From: Ralstonia pickettii
GTDB taxonomy: Bacteria > Pseudomonadota > Gammaproteobacteria > Burkholderiales > Burkholderiaceae
Reading direction: 5' to 3'
DNA: 64,000 nucleotides
Assembly: GCF_001699815.1 (NCBI RefSeq)
Contig: NZ_MCGB01000061.1
Span: 186,001 to 250,000, forward strand
Shown here: piece after piece, positions 18,542 through 34,183 of the stretch
How positions within the stretch are numbered: position 1 is the first letter of the stretch
Layout: each line of letters starts with the position of its first letter
Notes under the pieces: generated by a model
The model's input: only the letters and a program-made list of their open reading frames with translations
Told to the model about the DNA's origin: nothing
The model's database searches: none
Translations under genes and position numbers: made by a program

Positions 18542-19618
18542 TCAGGCCGGCACCGGGAGGCTGCCCGGCCGCGCGATACGCATCGCCAGTTGCAGCAAGC
18601 CATCCCAAGGTTCAGCGGGTAGCGATGGTTCACGCAACCCCTTGACCTGCCGATCCAGCTTGGCCGCCATGGAGAGCGCTCCCTCCAGCTCGCGCTGCGA
18701 CAACCGCTGCGCCGCCTGCGGCACCAGCCGCTCGCGCGGGCCCCACACCCGAAGTTCCCGCAGCATGGACGCCACCGGCTTGCCTTGGGCCGCGCCCGAG
18801 GCGATTTTTGATAATACGCGAATTTCTTCGGTCAACGTCCAGAGGACCAGGACCGTCGCTTCGCCCTCGCCCCGCAGCCCTTCGAGCATGCGTACCAGGC
18901 GCGGCACGTCTCCAGCCAGCATGGCTTCGGACAGCTTGAACACGTCGTAACGCGCCACGTTGAGCACCGCATCGTGCACATCGTCGAACGTCAGTACACC
19001 GGGCGGATGCAGCAAGCCGAGTTTCTGGATTTCCTGATGCGCGGCCAGCAGATTGCCTTCCACACGGTCGGCAATGAACTGCAGGGCGCGGCGGCCAGGC
19101 TCACCGGGCTCCACACGTTGCTGCTGGCGCGCCAAGCGCTCGCCAATCCAGCCGGGCAGCTTGGTGCGGTCCACCGAATCGACCTTGATCGACACGCCAG
19201 CGCCTTCCAGCGCCGCGAACCACGCCGACTTGGCGGTCGCAAAATCCAGGCGCGGCAGCGTGATCAGCGTGAGGGTGTCGGTGGCGGGGCCGGACGGTGT
19301 GCCGGCCGCCAATGCGCGCAATGCTTCGCCGCCATCCTTGCCAGGCTTGCCGGACGGAATGCGCAGCTCGACGATCTTGCGATCTCCGAACAGCGACATC
19401 GACTGCTGCGCCTCGGTCACGCGCGACCACGAGAAGCCGCGTTCGACGCTCATCACCTCGCGCTCGCTAAAGCCCTGCGCGCGCGCAGCTTGGCGCAGCG
19501 CATCGACAGTCTCAAGTGCGAGCAGGTGCTCGTCGCCGTGCACCACGTACAGCGGCGCGAGCCCCTTGGCAGTGGCCTGCTTCAGATGACCTTCGAGCGC
19601 GTCGAGCCGCAATTGCAT
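18542..19618 (-). CDS. holA: DNA polymerase III subunit delta
   Basis: HolA is the clamp-loader wrench that opens the beta clamp during replication. The 358-residue protein begins MQLRLDALEGHLKQA and shows LAPLYVVHGDEHLLALETVD, the typical delta N-terminal strand before the AAA-like domain; the P-loop is degenerate, as usual for delta. QFIADRVEGNLLAAHQEIQKL and a VLWTLTEEIR segment match the lid and collar domains. It lies 25 nt after lptE, and the leuS-lptE-holA order is the one seen in many proteobacteria. Confidence 0.94.
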   Translation of the reverse strand: MQLRLDALEGHLKQATAKGLAPLYVVHGDEHLLALETVDALRQAARAQGFSEREVMSVERGFSWSRVTEAQQSMSLFGDRKIVELRIPSGKPGKDGGEALRALAAGTPSGPATDTLTLITLPRLDFATAKSAWFAALEGAGVSIKVDSVDRTKLPGWIGERLARQQQRVEPGEPGRRALQFIADRVEGNLLAAHQEIQKLGLLHPPGVLTFDDVHDAVLNVARYDVFKLSEAMLAGDVPRLVRMLEGLRGEGEATVLVLWTLTEEIRVLSKIASGAAQGKPVASMLRELRVWGPRERLVPQAAQRLSQRELEGALSMAAKLDRQVKGLREPSLPAEPWDGLLQLAMRIARPGSLPVPA

Positions 19619-19643
19619 GGGAAACCTTGCCCTGATCTGCCGC

Positions 19644-20174
19644 TTACGACGGCAGTTTCACGGCGCCCAGGCGCCGTACGAGCTGGTTGATCGTATCGCC
19701 CTGCATGTCCCGGTAGAGCGCCGCTTCTTCGTAGTCCTTGGCGAGCACCTGTGTCTCGTTGTACGAGAGATCGCGGAACTGCGTGATTTCCGACGGCGGG
19801 ATCAGCAGGTTGTCGTGCGCATCGCGCAGCTGGAAGCGGAAGCGGTACGTGATGCGGTACTCGCGCACCACACCCTGCGGCGTGAGCGACGAGATGGTCT
19901 TCACGCGGTCTTCGGCCAGCACGTCGAGCAGCGCATCGGCGTCTTTCTTATCCGACACGATGATGGTGTCGGAGCCGTTGTCGATCAGCCGGCGCAACTG
20001 CGCGCGCATCTGCGAGTTCTGCGGCAAGTTGATGTACAGCCGCTTGAACGCGAAGTCGGTGTTGCCCCGCATGTGGAAACCGCAAGCGGACAGCGCCGGC
20101 AGCGCAATCGCAAGCGCAAGGACAGAGCGGCCAAAGCGACGGCGGGACAAACCTCGGGACAACGACATAACCAT
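19644..20174 (-). CDS. lptE: LPS-assembly lipoprotein LptE
   Basis: LptE is the outer-membrane lipoprotein plug of LptD that inserts lipopolysaccharide. The 176-residue precursor has a signal sequence ending in the lipobox LSAC (acylated Cys near residue 31), followed by GFHMRG, the hallmark of LptE after the lipid anchor. The rest has the small two-helix/four-strand pattern, with YRITYRFRFQLRDAHDNLL as the conserved strand pair. A second ATG at 20168 would also fit. It sits between leuS (24-nt gap) and holA. Confidence 0.93.
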   Translation of the reverse strand: MVMSLSRGLSRRRFGRSVLALAIALPALSACGFHMRGNTDFAFKRLYINLPQNSQMRAQLRRLIDNGSDTIIVSDKKDADALLDVLAEDRVKTISSLTPQGVVREYRITYRFRFQLRDAHDNLLIPPSEITQFRDLSYNETQVLAKDYEEAALYRDMQGDTINQLVRRLGAVKLPS

Positions 20175-20198
20175 GCGTTCCTTGAGTGGGATGGCCGA

Positions 20199-23802
<3,604 letters not shown>

Positions 23803-23908
23803 GTCGGTGGAAGCGAAAAGCTGCAAAAGAGAAAACGGTCTGTCAAACGCACAAGCGGCGGAACCCGTCCGCCGCTCGCTCGAAGATGGTGTGCCGATGC
23901 CTGGGCGC

Positions 23909-24565
23909 TCAGGGCGACGTCGTAGCCGGCGGCGGAACGCTGGTGTCGGTGCCGCCACCGCCCGTGCGGCGCTCCGGCAGCGTCACGTCAACACTGTTTT
24001 TGGAGCCGGCGGTCGATTGCACGCGGTCAGTCACCTCAGCCGACGGGATCGACGGAGCGCGCGCTGCCGGTGCGGCACCCGCAGCAGCAGCGGCTTGCGC
24101 GGCATCCTTCTTCGGGCGTTTGATGCCGTCGATCTCAGAGATCAGCTCCGATTCGGACGGCAGCTCATCAGCGCCCACCCACTTGGCGAGGCGTTCGCCA
24201 TCAAACCACACGGTCAGCTTGCGTTCCTGCACAACGGCCGTGTTGCCGCGCTTGAACGAAAAGATGTAATCCCAGCGGTTGGCATGGAACATATCGGTCA
24301 ACAGTGGCGTACCGAGTACAAAGCGCACCTGGTCACGCGTCATGCCTTCCTTGAGTTGTGCAGCCTGTTCTCGCGAGACGAAATTGCCTTGCACGATATC
24401 GATGCGATACGGCGTGATGGCATTGGCGATCTTGCGCGTGGTGCTGTCATAGGTGCCGCATCCGGCCAGCAACGCCGACGCGGCGAGCATGGCACCCACC
24501 AACAGGCCGCCGCGACGGGCGACGTTGGCAAAATGGACAGGACTGCGCGCAAAGGGAAAGGTCAT
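23909..24565 (-). CDS. bamE: Outer-membrane assembly factor BamE (SmpA/OmlA)
   Basis: BamE is the lipoprotein subunit that stabilises the BamABCD beta-barrel insertion machine. The 218-residue precursor has a signal peptide with lipobox LLAGC (Cys near residue 36). The BamE domain follows, with [20 protein letters not shown] and [20 protein letters not shown], both diagnostic. After about residue 150 comes an Ala/Pro/Thr-rich disordered tail that makes it longer than E. coli BamE (113 residues); such tails are usual in beta-proteobacteria. It is divergent from fur, a conserved pairing, and the two share a 149-nt promoter region. Confidence 0.94.
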   Translation of the reverse strand: MTFPFARSPVHFANVARRGGLLVGAMLAASALLAGCGTYDSTTRKIANAITPYRIDIVQGNFVSREQAAQLKEGMTRDQVRFVLGTPLLTDMFHANRWDYIFSFKRGNTAVVQERKLTVWFDGERLAKWVGADELPSESELISEIDGIKRPKKDAAQAAAAAGAAPAARAPSIPSAEVTDRVQSTAGSKNSVDVTLPERRTGGGGTDTSVPPPATTSP

Positions 24566-24714
24566 GAGCGATCGGCCTTCAAACGGTTCCGGACATGCCG
24601 GTACAGGAGGAATCGGCGGCGGCCAGGCACATTGTGCAGGCCCGTCAGTAGGACTTTTGCCGCCAAAACCCTTATGATTGGAATCCGAACATTGTACTCT
24701 AGGGAGCCTGGCGC

Positions 24715-25146
24715 ATGCCGAGTCCTGCAGACCTCAAGAACATCGGTCTGAAAGCCACGGTGCCGCGGTTGAAGATCCTCGAGATCTTTCAGACCAGCGA
24801 AGAGCGCCACATGAGCGCCGAAGACGTGTACCGCATCCTGCTCGCCGAGCACATGGACATTGGCCTGGCCACCGTCTATCGCGTGCTGACGCAGTTCGAG
24901 CAAGCGGGGCTGCTGTCACGCAACAACTTCGAATCCGGCAAGGCGATCTACGAACTCAACGAGGGCAAGCACCACGATCACCTGGTGTGCCTCGACTGCG
25001 GCCGCGTGGAAGAATTTTTCGATGCCGAGATCGAACAGCGCCAGCAGAGCATTGCACGTGCGCGCGGCTTTGCGCTGCAGGAGCACGCGCTGTCGCTCTA
25101 TGGCAATTGCACGAAGGAAGCCTGCCCGCATCGGCCAAAGCGCTGA
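24715..25146 (+). CDS. fur: Ferric uptake regulator
   Basis: Fur represses iron-acquisition genes when loaded with Fe2+. The 143-residue protein has a winged-helix N-terminal domain (about 1-82) with [15 protein letters not shown] and [12 protein letters not shown], and a dimerisation domain with the metal ligands in [18 protein letters not shown] (His-His-Asp-His plus the Cys-X2-Cys zinc site). A further Cys lies near the end (NCTKEACPH). [17 protein letters not shown] is the DNA-recognition helix. It is divergent from bamE and ends in a strong terminator. I saw no clear Fur box in its own promoter. Confidence 0.97.
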   Translation: MPSPADLKNIGLKATVPRLKILEIFQTSEERHMSAEDVYRILLAEHMDIGLATVYRVLTQFEQAGLLSRNNFESGKAIYELNEGKHHDHLVCLDCGRVEEFFDAEIEQRQQSIARARGFALQEHALSLYGNCTKEACPHRPKR

Positions 25147-25164
25147 AGCAGCGTCGCAAAAAAG

Positions 25165-25193
25165 AAACGGCCGCATCATCTGCGGCCGTTTTT
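25165..25193 (+). terminator. Rho-independent terminator of fur
   Basis: AAACGGCCGCA, loop TCATC and TGCGGCCGTTTTT form a perfect GC-rich hairpin with a T-tract, 18 nt after the fur stop. The A-rich left arm could also stop transcripts arriving from phcA on the other strand. Confidence 0.88.
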
Positions 25194-25218
25194 CATTGGA
25201 GCGGAGAGACGACGAATG

Positions 25219-26262
25219 TCAGGCGGACAGCCGCGTCTCGCCCTCCTTTTCTGCGTCGCCCTGGCCGCCCTTCTCGGCCTTGCCGTGTTCGTTGGCCTGC
25301 ATGGGCGGATGGGTCGGAGCGCCCGACGCCTGGCCGGTGTATTCGGCCACGACCTGCTTGAAGAGCTGTCGCGCCCACACCAGCATCGGATGCGTGTTGC
25401 GGCTGCGGTGCCACAGCATGTTGAGGCCGAGCACGGTTTCCAGCTCCGCCGGTAGCGGAAACGCGTTGAGGTCGTACATCTTGCAGACCATATCCTTCAT
25501 CAGCGAATTGACCGTGAAGATCATGTCGGTCTGGGCAGCCACTTCGCCTTGCGTGCGCCAGCTATGCACCGTCATGGTCGAATTGCGCTTGAGGCCGCGC
25601 TGCTGCAAGGCGTAATCCAGCGGAATGAGCGACGGCGCGACACGGCTGCCCGGGCTGCCCTGCGCGATGAAGATGTGCTCGCAGTCCAGGTATTGCTCGA
25701 GCGTGCAGCGATCGCCGAGGATCGGGTGGTCCTTGCGTGCGCAGACCCACATGTTGAAGGAGGTCACGACCTCTTCCATGATCTCGGGGTGGCGCGTGGG
25801 GAACGGCGAGAACGCCAAGTCCAGCTCGTTGGCGCGCATGGCGGCCACATCGGCTTCCCACGAGGACGACTCCGTCAGGCGCACCTGCAATGCCGGCGCC
25901 AGACGCTTGATGCGCAGCAGGAAGCGATCGAACAGCGCATCGCCCAGCGTGCCGGCAAAGCTCACGTTGAACGTGCCGGTGGCTTCGGCCGGGTCAAACG
26001 TGGCGATATCGCCTTCGTTGATGGCGGCCCACAGGTCGAGCATCTCGCGCACCTTCGGGCCCAGCTCAAGCGCCTTGGGCGTAGGCGTCAGGCCGTGCGG
26101 AACACGGATGAAGAGGGGATCGTCGAAGATTTCGCGCAGACGGCCCAGCGAATGCGAGACAGCCGGTGCGGTCATGTGCATCTTTTCAGCCACGTAGGTG
26201 GCGTTGCGCTTGCTCAGCAGCTCAACAAAAATCACCAGCAGCTTGGTATCGACGTTGACCAT
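25219..26262 (-). CDS. phcA: LysR-type global virulence/quorum regulator PhcA
   Basis: The 347-residue LysR-type regulator starts at MVNVDTKLLVIFVELLSKRN (ATG at 26262), which I recognise as the PhcA N-terminus; the known protein is 348 residues. The winged HTH (about 5-65) contains MTAPAVSHSLGRLREIFDDP. The effector-binding part has FNVSFAGTLGDALFDRFLLR, and the C-terminus is a Glu/Lys/Gly-rich polar tail beyond the usual LysR length. In R. solanacearum PhcA switches on exopolysaccharide and secreted enzymes and represses motility at high cell density, under control of PhcS/PhcR. Its gene lies about 10 kb from phcBSRQ. A palindromic AT-rich site 153 nt upstream may be its own operator. Confidence 0.95.
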   Translation of the reverse strand: MVNVDTKLLVIFVELLSKRNATYVAEKMHMTAPAVSHSLGRLREIFDDPLFIRVPHGLTPTPKALELGPKVREMLDLWAAINEGDIATFDPAEATGTFNVSFAGTLGDALFDRFLLRIKRLAPALQVRLTESSSWEADVAAMRANELDLAFSPFPTRHPEIMEEVVTSFNMWVCARKDHPILGDRCTLEQYLDCEHIFIAQGSPGSRVAPSLIPLDYALQQRGLKRNSTMTVHSWRTQGEVAAQTDMIFTVNSLMKDMVCKMYDLNAFPLPAELETVLGLNMLWHRSRNTHPMLVWARQLFKQVVAEYTGQASGAPTHPPMQANEHGKAEKGGQGDAEKEGETRLSA

Positions 26263-26414
26263 GGGACGCCTTGGCTCGAACACGTTGGAGACTGGAAAGG
26301 CAACCATTGCCGAGGCAATGGGCCGGACGCGACGTAAAAGCCCGCCACATCACAATGTAGTATTTGTTCAGTGTACGGACTGCAACCCGATTTTCAAAGC
26401 GAATTCCTGTAGCC

Positions 26415-26437
26415 CGAATTTGAAATTTGCCAATTCG
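26415..26437. promoter_or_regulatory. Palindromic LysR-type site upstream of phcA
   Basis: CGAATT (26415-26420), 11 nt, AATTCG (26432-26437) is a perfect inverted repeat with the T-N11-A spacing used by LysR-type regulators. An overlapping arm GCGAATT (26399-26405) also pairs with AATTCGC (26432-26438). It lies in the most AT-rich part of the 317-nt phcA-gapA intergenic region, which otherwise holds only the gapA terminator. Confidence 0.45.
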
Positions 26438-26529
26438 CAAACGTTTTCGTTCCAGTCCATAACAAACATCGATTTGTACCCAAGCGACAACGTTTTGGGG
26501 AGACACCTCACCCGGACCGCAGGCCTATG

Positions 26530-26553
26530 AAAAAACGCGCCCGAAGGCGCGTT
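26530..26553 (-). terminator. Rho-independent terminator of gapA
   Basis: AACGCGCC (26534-26541), loop CGAA and GGCGCGTT (26546-26553) form an 8-bp stem. On the minus strand it is followed by a T-tract (A residues at 26530-26535), 27 nt after the gapA stop. Confidence 0.85.
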
Positions 26554-26579
26554 CTCTTTCGACTGCTAAGTGGGTTGGA

Positions 26580-29680
<3,101 letters not shown>

Positions 29681-29795
29681 GCGAACCTGCGGCAGGAGAT
29701 AGGCGGGAAAACCGCGATTTTACCAGACGGGGATGACCCGGCTGGGGTGATCGCGGTCAGTAAAACGTGCTACGACGTCCCCTCCCCCGCCCGGC

Positions 29796-30944
29796 TTACC
29801 ACTCCGCCACGGAACCGTCGGCGTGACGCCACACCGGGTTGCGCCAGTCGGGGGCTTCCTTGCTGCGTTCGATGACCAGCGCCTCGTCGATGTCCACTCC
29901 CAGGCCGGGCAGGCGCGGCGGGCGGATATACCCGCCTTCCAGAGCAAAATCGGCCTTGTTTCGCACGTAATCGAGCAGTTCGGCGCCCTTGTTGTAGTGG
30001 ATGCCCATGCTCTGCTCCTGCAACGTGGCGTTCCAGCTGACGAAATCCACGTGCAGGCAGGCGGCCAGCGCGATGGGGCCGAGCGGGCAATGCGGTGCCA
30101 GCGCCACATCGTAGGCCTCGGCCATTGCGGCGATCTTCACGCATTCAGTAATGCCGCCGGCGTGAGACAGGTCCGGCTGCAGGATCGACACCCCGCCCGC
30201 TTCCAGCACGCGCTTGAAGTCGAAGCGCGAGAACATGCGCTCGCCGGCAGCGATAGGCAGATGGGTGTGGGCGGCCAGGCGGGCGTAGGTTTCAGCCTGC
30301 TCGGCAAGCACCGGTTCTTCGATAAACAGCGGGCGGTACGGCTCCAGCTCCTTGATGAGCACCTTGGCCATCGGCGCAGAAACGCGGCCGTGAAAATCGA
30401 GCCCGAATTCGACGGTGTTGCCGAACGCCGAGCGAATCTCTGCAACCCTCGCCACCGCGGCATCCACGGCGCGGGACGTGTCGATGATGCCCATCTCTTC
30501 GCAGCCGTTGAGCTTGAAGTGGTCGAAGCCGCCGGCCTGCAGCGCCTTCATGCCGGCAATCACGTCGGCCGGGCGATCGCCGCCGACCCAGCTGTAGGTG
30601 CGCATCTTGTCGCGCACGAGGCCGCCGAGCAGTTCGTACACCGGCACGCCCAGCACCTTGCCCTTGATGTCCCACAGCGCCTGGTCGATGCCGGCAATGG
30701 CACTCATCAGGATCGGGCCGCCGCGGTAGAAACCCGCGCGGTACATGGTCTGCCATAGGTCGTTGATGCGACTCGGGTCTTGGCCGATGAGGTAGTCGGA
30801 CAGCTCGTGCACCGCCGCTTCCACTGTGCGCGCACGGCCTTCGATAACGGGTTCGCCCCAGCCGGTGACGCCCTCGTCGGTCTCGACTTTCAGGAACATC
30901 CAGCGCGGCGGCAGGCGGTACGTGGTCAGGCGGGTGATTTTCAT
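29796..30944 (-). CDS. dgoD: D-galactonate dehydratase
   Basis: DgoD dehydrates D-galactonate to 2-dehydro-3-deoxygalactonate. The 382-residue enolase-superfamily protein starts [19 protein letters not shown] (ATG at 30944), as in E. coli DgoD. Diagnostic segments are [33 protein letters not shown] (metal-binding Asp), FIEEPV (metal Glu), [12 protein letters not shown] and [17 protein letters not shown], with a catalytic His in [14 protein letters not shown]. It is the last gene of the minus-strand galactose operon, 20 nt after dgoA. Confidence 0.94.
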   Translation of the reverse strand: MKITRLTTYRLPPRWMFLKVETDEGVTGWGEPVIEGRARTVEAAVHELSDYLIGQDPSRINDLWQTMYRAGFYRGGPILMSAIAGIDQALWDIKGKVLGVPVYELLGGLVRDKMRTYSWVGGDRPADVIAGMKALQAGGFDHFKLNGCEEMGIIDTSRAVDAAVARVAEIRSAFGNTVEFGLDFHGRVSAPMAKVLIKELEPYRPLFIEEPVLAEQAETYARLAAHTHLPIAAGERMFSRFDFKRVLEAGGVSILQPDLSHAGGITECVKIAAMAEAYDVALAPHCPLGPIALAACLHVDFVSWNATLQEQSMGIHYNKGAELLDYVRNKADFALEGGYIRPPRLPGLGVDIDEALVIERSKEAPDWRNPVWRHADGSVAEW

Positions 30945-30964
30945 GGATCGAATCGATGGTGCGT

Positions 30965-31591
30965 TCAAGTGCGGTCGGATTGGGCGCTGCGGTAGGCGGT
31001 GACGAAGGCGCGCGCGCGTTCGGCGGTGCGCTCGACGGGCTGGCCCGGGCGATACAGGTCGCTGCCGAGGCCTGCGCCGATGCAGCCGGCGGCAAGGTAA
31101 TCGGCGAGGTTCTCCGGCGTGATGCCACCGACGGCAAACACCGGCACCTCGGCGGGCAGCACGGCCTTGAGCGCGCGCACGTAGCCCGGGCCGATCGCGC
31201 CGGCCGGGAAGATCTTCAGCGCCTGCGCGCCCGCGTCGAGCGCGGCAAAAGCCTCGGTGGCGGTCATGCAGCCGATGCAGGTGACGAGCCCGGCCTGTGC
31301 GGCGGCGCGGATCACAGGCGCATGCGTGTTGGGCGTGATGACCAGCTTGCCGCCCGCCGCAACCATCAGGTCAACGTCTTCGGGGCGCAGCACGGTGCCT
31401 GCGCCGATCAAGGCGCGGTCACCGAAGGCGCGCGCGGCAAGTTGCACGCTCTGCGCCCAGTCGGGCGAGTTGAGCGGAATCTCGATGGCATCGAAACCCG
31501 CATCGACCAGCGCCTGCGTGTGCGCGAGCACCTCGTCAGGCCGGATGCCGCGCAGGATGGCGATCAGCGGAAGGTGGGTTGTCCAGGTCAT
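30965..31591 (-). CDS. dgoA: 2-dehydro-3-deoxy-6-phosphogalactonate aldolase
   Basis: DgoA cleaves KDPGal to pyruvate and glyceraldehyde-3-phosphate. The 208-residue class I aldolase of the KDPG/KHG family shows [40 protein letters not shown] and the Schiff-base Lys in [14 protein letters not shown], then [10 protein letters not shown]. The SDWQ-type DgoA signature is approximated by NSPDWAQSV. The ATG at 31591 overlaps the upstream SDR stop by 4 nt. The neighbours (dgoD, dgoK) favour the galactonate rather than gluconate branch. Confidence 0.93.
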   Translation of the reverse strand: MTWTTHLPLIAILRGIRPDEVLAHTQALVDAGFDAIEIPLNSPDWAQSVQLAARAFGDRALIGAGTVLRPEDVDLMVAAGGKLVITPNTHAPVIRAAAQAGLVTCIGCMTATEAFAALDAGAQALKIFPAGAIGPGYVRALKAVLPAEVPVFAVGGITPENLADYLAAGCIGAGLGSDLYRPGQPVERTAERARAFVTAYRSAQSDRT

Positions 31592-32397
31592 TCCTGATAG
31601 AGCTGCGAGCGGCCGCCATCGATGAGGATGTCGGTCGCGTTGATGAAACGCGCCTCGTCGGAAGCGAGGAACAGCGCGGTGTAGGCCACCTCTTCGGGCT
31701 CGCCGATGCGCTTGCACGGCAGCAGCTCGGCTTGGCGGCGGCGTTCGGCTTCGGGGTCAGGCGCGGCGGCAAAGCCGGCCTCGGCAATCGGCGTGAGGAT
31801 CAGTCCCGGCGAGATCGAATTGACGCGGATACCGCGCGCCGCATATTCGATGCCCAGCGCCCGCGTGAGCCCGATCAGCCCATGCTTGGCCACCGGATAC
31901 GGAAACGCGCCGGGAATGATCTTGTGCCCATGCACCGAGGCAATGTTGACGATGCTGCCCGCCCCGCGCGCCAGCATGTGCGGCAGCACGGCGCGCGCGC
32001 ACTGCCACGCGCCTTCCAGATCGACGGAAAGGCAGCGCGCCCAGTCGCCCTCGCTCAACTTGAGCGGATCGGAAAACACGTTGATGCCGGCGTTATTGAC
32101 CAGCACGTCGATGCCGCCAAAGCGCTCGACGCCGGCAGCGACCATCGCGTCGATCTGCGCACGGTCGCGCACGTCGGCTTGCACGAGGAGGATGTTGTCG
32201 TCGTTGCCAACGCTGTTGCCAATTTCGGCGGCAAAGGCTTCGGCGCGCGCGTCACGCACCAGCGCGTTGACGATCACGCGTGCGCCGTGCTGCACGAACA
32301 GCTTGGCGATCGCACCGCCAATGCCTTGCGTGGCGCCCGTCACCAGGGCGACTTTGCCTGCGAGACGCGGCGGAAAAGACATCGGAGAAGCAGTCAT
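31588..32397 (-). CDS. SDR-family sugar dehydrogenase (probable galactose/arabinose 1-dehydrogenase)
   Basis: The 269-residue short-chain dehydrogenase has the cofactor motif VTGATQGIGGAIA, NNAG in VLVNNAGIN, and catalytic Ser (NIASVHG), Tyr and Lys (YPVAKHG). Context within the galactose operon suggests that it oxidises D-galactose or L-arabinose at C1 to the lactone, the first step of the De Ley-Doudoroff route. This substrate is inferred from neighbours, since SDR sequence alone does not fix it. It overlaps the stop of the epimerase gene and the start of dgoA by 4 nt each, so expression is tightly coupled. A second, unrelated Gfo/Idh-type sugar 1-dehydrogenase lies at 47.1 kb. Confidence 0.82.
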   Translation of the reverse strand: MTASPMSFPPRLAGKVALVTGATQGIGGAIAKLFVQHGARVIVNALVRDARAEAFAAEIGNSVGNDDNILLVQADVRDRAQIDAMVAAGVERFGGIDVLVNNAGINVFSDPLKLSEGDWARCLSVDLEGAWQCARAVLPHMLARGAGSIVNIASVHGHKIIPGAFPYPVAKHGLIGLTRALGIEYAARGIRVNSISPGLILTPIAEAGFAAAPDPEAERRRQAELLPCKRIGEPEEVAYTALFLASDEARFINATDILIDGGRSQLYQE

Positions 32398-33278
32398 GCG
32401 TTGGGTTGATTCACGGTGAATTGATAGCTGCGCTGCAAGCTCTGCCCGGTGCCGAGAATGGTCAGGCCGTGGTCTTGCGGCAAGCCCGGCAGGTTGTGCG
32501 CATTGATCGCGTGGTCGACCGGCTCGAAGCAGAAGAAGTCGTACGCAACCGGCGTGTACAACACATAGCGCGACGTATCGGCGGTGATGCCCACAGACAC
32601 GCGGCGGCTGGGCCAGACGATTTCGGCGCGGCCATCCCAGCCTTCAAAGCTGTGATTGATGGCGGCGCTGGCGTCCAGCTTCCGCAGCTTGCGAAAGTCT
32701 GCATCTGCCGATGGCGCGTTCAGGACCGTCGGCAGATAGTCCGGCGCGGATTGCCACATGGCCGTGGCTCCCGCGCGCAACTGGACATCGGGCGTGCGGG
32801 GGAAAAACGGATGCACGCCCAGCCCGAATGGCAGCGGTGAGCCTTCGTTGCGTACCGTCAGCGCGATATTCAGCGTGTTGCCTGCCAGCACATAGCGCTG
32901 CAACGCGAGATAGCGGAACGGGCGGCCGTGATCGACCATCGCAGCGAGTTCGACCGACGTGGCTGTCTGCGAGACTGGGTGCCACGGCATCAGCCAGCCG
33001 TGACCATGCAGCGGATACGGCTCGTCGCCACGCGTGCGCGGCACTTCGATGGTCCGCCCCCGGAACGGGAACTGCCCGCCGCCGATGCGGTTGGACCACG
33101 GCACCAGCGGATAACAGGCCAGCGTTCTCGTATCGCGCAGCGCGGCGTCTGTCTCGCCCGGACGAAAGATGGGCATCACAGCGCCATCGCGCAACAGATC
33201 GAAACGCAGCAACCCGCCGCCGGCCTCGGGCAACACCTCGGCGCGCAGTACGCCGTTTTCAAGCTGCAACGTAGGCAT
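32394..33278 (-). CDS. Aldose 1-epimerase
   Basis: Mutarotases interconvert alpha and beta anomers and here would feed the anomer-specific sugar dehydrogenase. The 294-residue protein has the beta-sandwich epimerase pattern with YPLVPWSNRIGGGQFPF, YPLHGHGWLMPWHP (active-site His) and PFGLGVHPFFPRTPDV (second active-site His). FCFEPVDHAINAHNLPG carries the Glu expected as catalytic base. The ATG at 33278 overlaps the end of the lactonase gene by 20 nt; its stop overlaps the SDR start. Confidence 0.88.
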   Translation of the reverse strand: MPTLQLENGVLRAEVLPEAGGGLLRFDLLRDGAVMPIFRPGETDAALRDTRTLACYPLVPWSNRIGGGQFPFRGRTIEVPRTRGDEPYPLHGHGWLMPWHPVSQTATSVELAAMVDHGRPFRYLALQRYVLAGNTLNIALTVRNEGSPLPFGLGVHPFFPRTPDVQLRAGATAMWQSAPDYLPTVLNAPSADADFRKLRKLDASAAINHSFEGWDGRAEIVWPSRRVSVGITADTSRYVLYTPVAYDFFCFEPVDHAINAHNLPGLPQDHGLTILGTGQSLQRSYQFTVNQPNA

Positions 33279-34173
33279 GGCCGAAGCGGCCCTCCGGCAA
33301 TCCGCGTACGTCCGGCACGGCAAGCCGGAACGTCGCGCCGGCATTCACGTCTTCCGCCAAGCGGCGCGCCGACAAGCCATCGCGCGCCGTCGTCAGATAC
33401 AGCGTGTCGAGCGCCTCGCCGCCAAATGCCGGACATGTCGGCTGCGATGCCGGCACGGAAACGCGCGCCAGCACGCGCCCGTCTGGCGCGTAGCGCGTCA
33501 GCCGGTTGCCGCCCCACTCTGCATTCCACAGGCAGCCGTCTGCGTCGACGGTGGAGCCATCGGGTGAGCCTTTGTGCGCGCCATCCGCATCCTGGCCGCG
33601 CAGATCGGCGAAGACGCGAATATTGGCGACTTGGCCCGTCTGCCCCTCGTAATCGCACGCGTGGATGCGCCGGCTGCTCGTATCGCACCAATACAGGGTC
33701 GCGCCGTCGGGACTGAAGGCGATGCTATTGGCGATGGCGATGTGCGGCAGCGCAAGGCGTTGCAGCGTGCCCACGGGCGTGAAGCGATAGAAGCTGCCGG
33801 TCGGTTCCGGGCCGCCTTCGTGCATGGTGCCGAAGACGTAGTTTCCGGAGCGGTCGGCACGGCCGTCATTGACGCGCGTGGTCGGGTTGTCGGGCTCGAC
33901 GTCGGCCAGCAGCGTGAGCGCGCCGGTACGCGTGTCGAAGCGGGCGATGTTTTTGGCAAGGCCCAGGATCAGCACGCCTGGCTCGTCCGTCAGCACGAAA
34001 GAACCCACGCGTTGTGGCAGCGGCCATTGGCGCTCCTGCCCCGTCGCCGGATCGTGCTGCCACAGCAGCGATTCCTGGATGTCGGTCCACCAGAGCACGC
34101 GCAGGGCGTTGTCCCAGACAATGCCTTCGCCCAGCGTACAGCGCAGATCGGACAGCGTGGTTGCGGTTGTCAT
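33259..34173 (-). CDS. SMP-30/gluconolactonase family sugar lactonase
   Basis: This 304-residue six-bladed propeller hydrolyses sugar lactones. Family marks are CTLGEGIVWDNALRVLWWTD (metal Glu), RVNDGRADRSGNYVFGTM (metal Asn), NSIAFSPDGATLYWCDTSS and KGSPDGSTVDADGCLWNAEW (metal Asp). In the operon it would open galactono- or arabinono-lactone, and it may also serve the L-arabinose operon at 44-51 kb, which lacks a lactonase. I chose the ATG at 34173, preceded by GAGG; a GTG at 34191, inside the permease stop region, is an alternative. Confidence 0.87.
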   Translation of the reverse strand: MTTATTLSDLRCTLGEGIVWDNALRVLWWTDIQESLLWQHDPATGQERQWPLPQRVGSFVLTDEPGVLILGLAKNIARFDTRTGALTLLADVEPDNPTTRVNDGRADRSGNYVFGTMHEGGPEPTGSFYRFTPVGTLQRLALPHIAIANSIAFSPDGATLYWCDTSSRRIHACDYEGQTGQVANIRVFADLRGQDADGAHKGSPDGSTVDADGCLWNAEWGGNRLTRYAPDGRVLARVSVPASQPTCPAFGGEALDTLYLTTARDGLSARRLAEDVNAGATFRLAVPDVRGLPEGRFGHAYVAA

Positions 34174-34183
34174 CTGCACGGCC

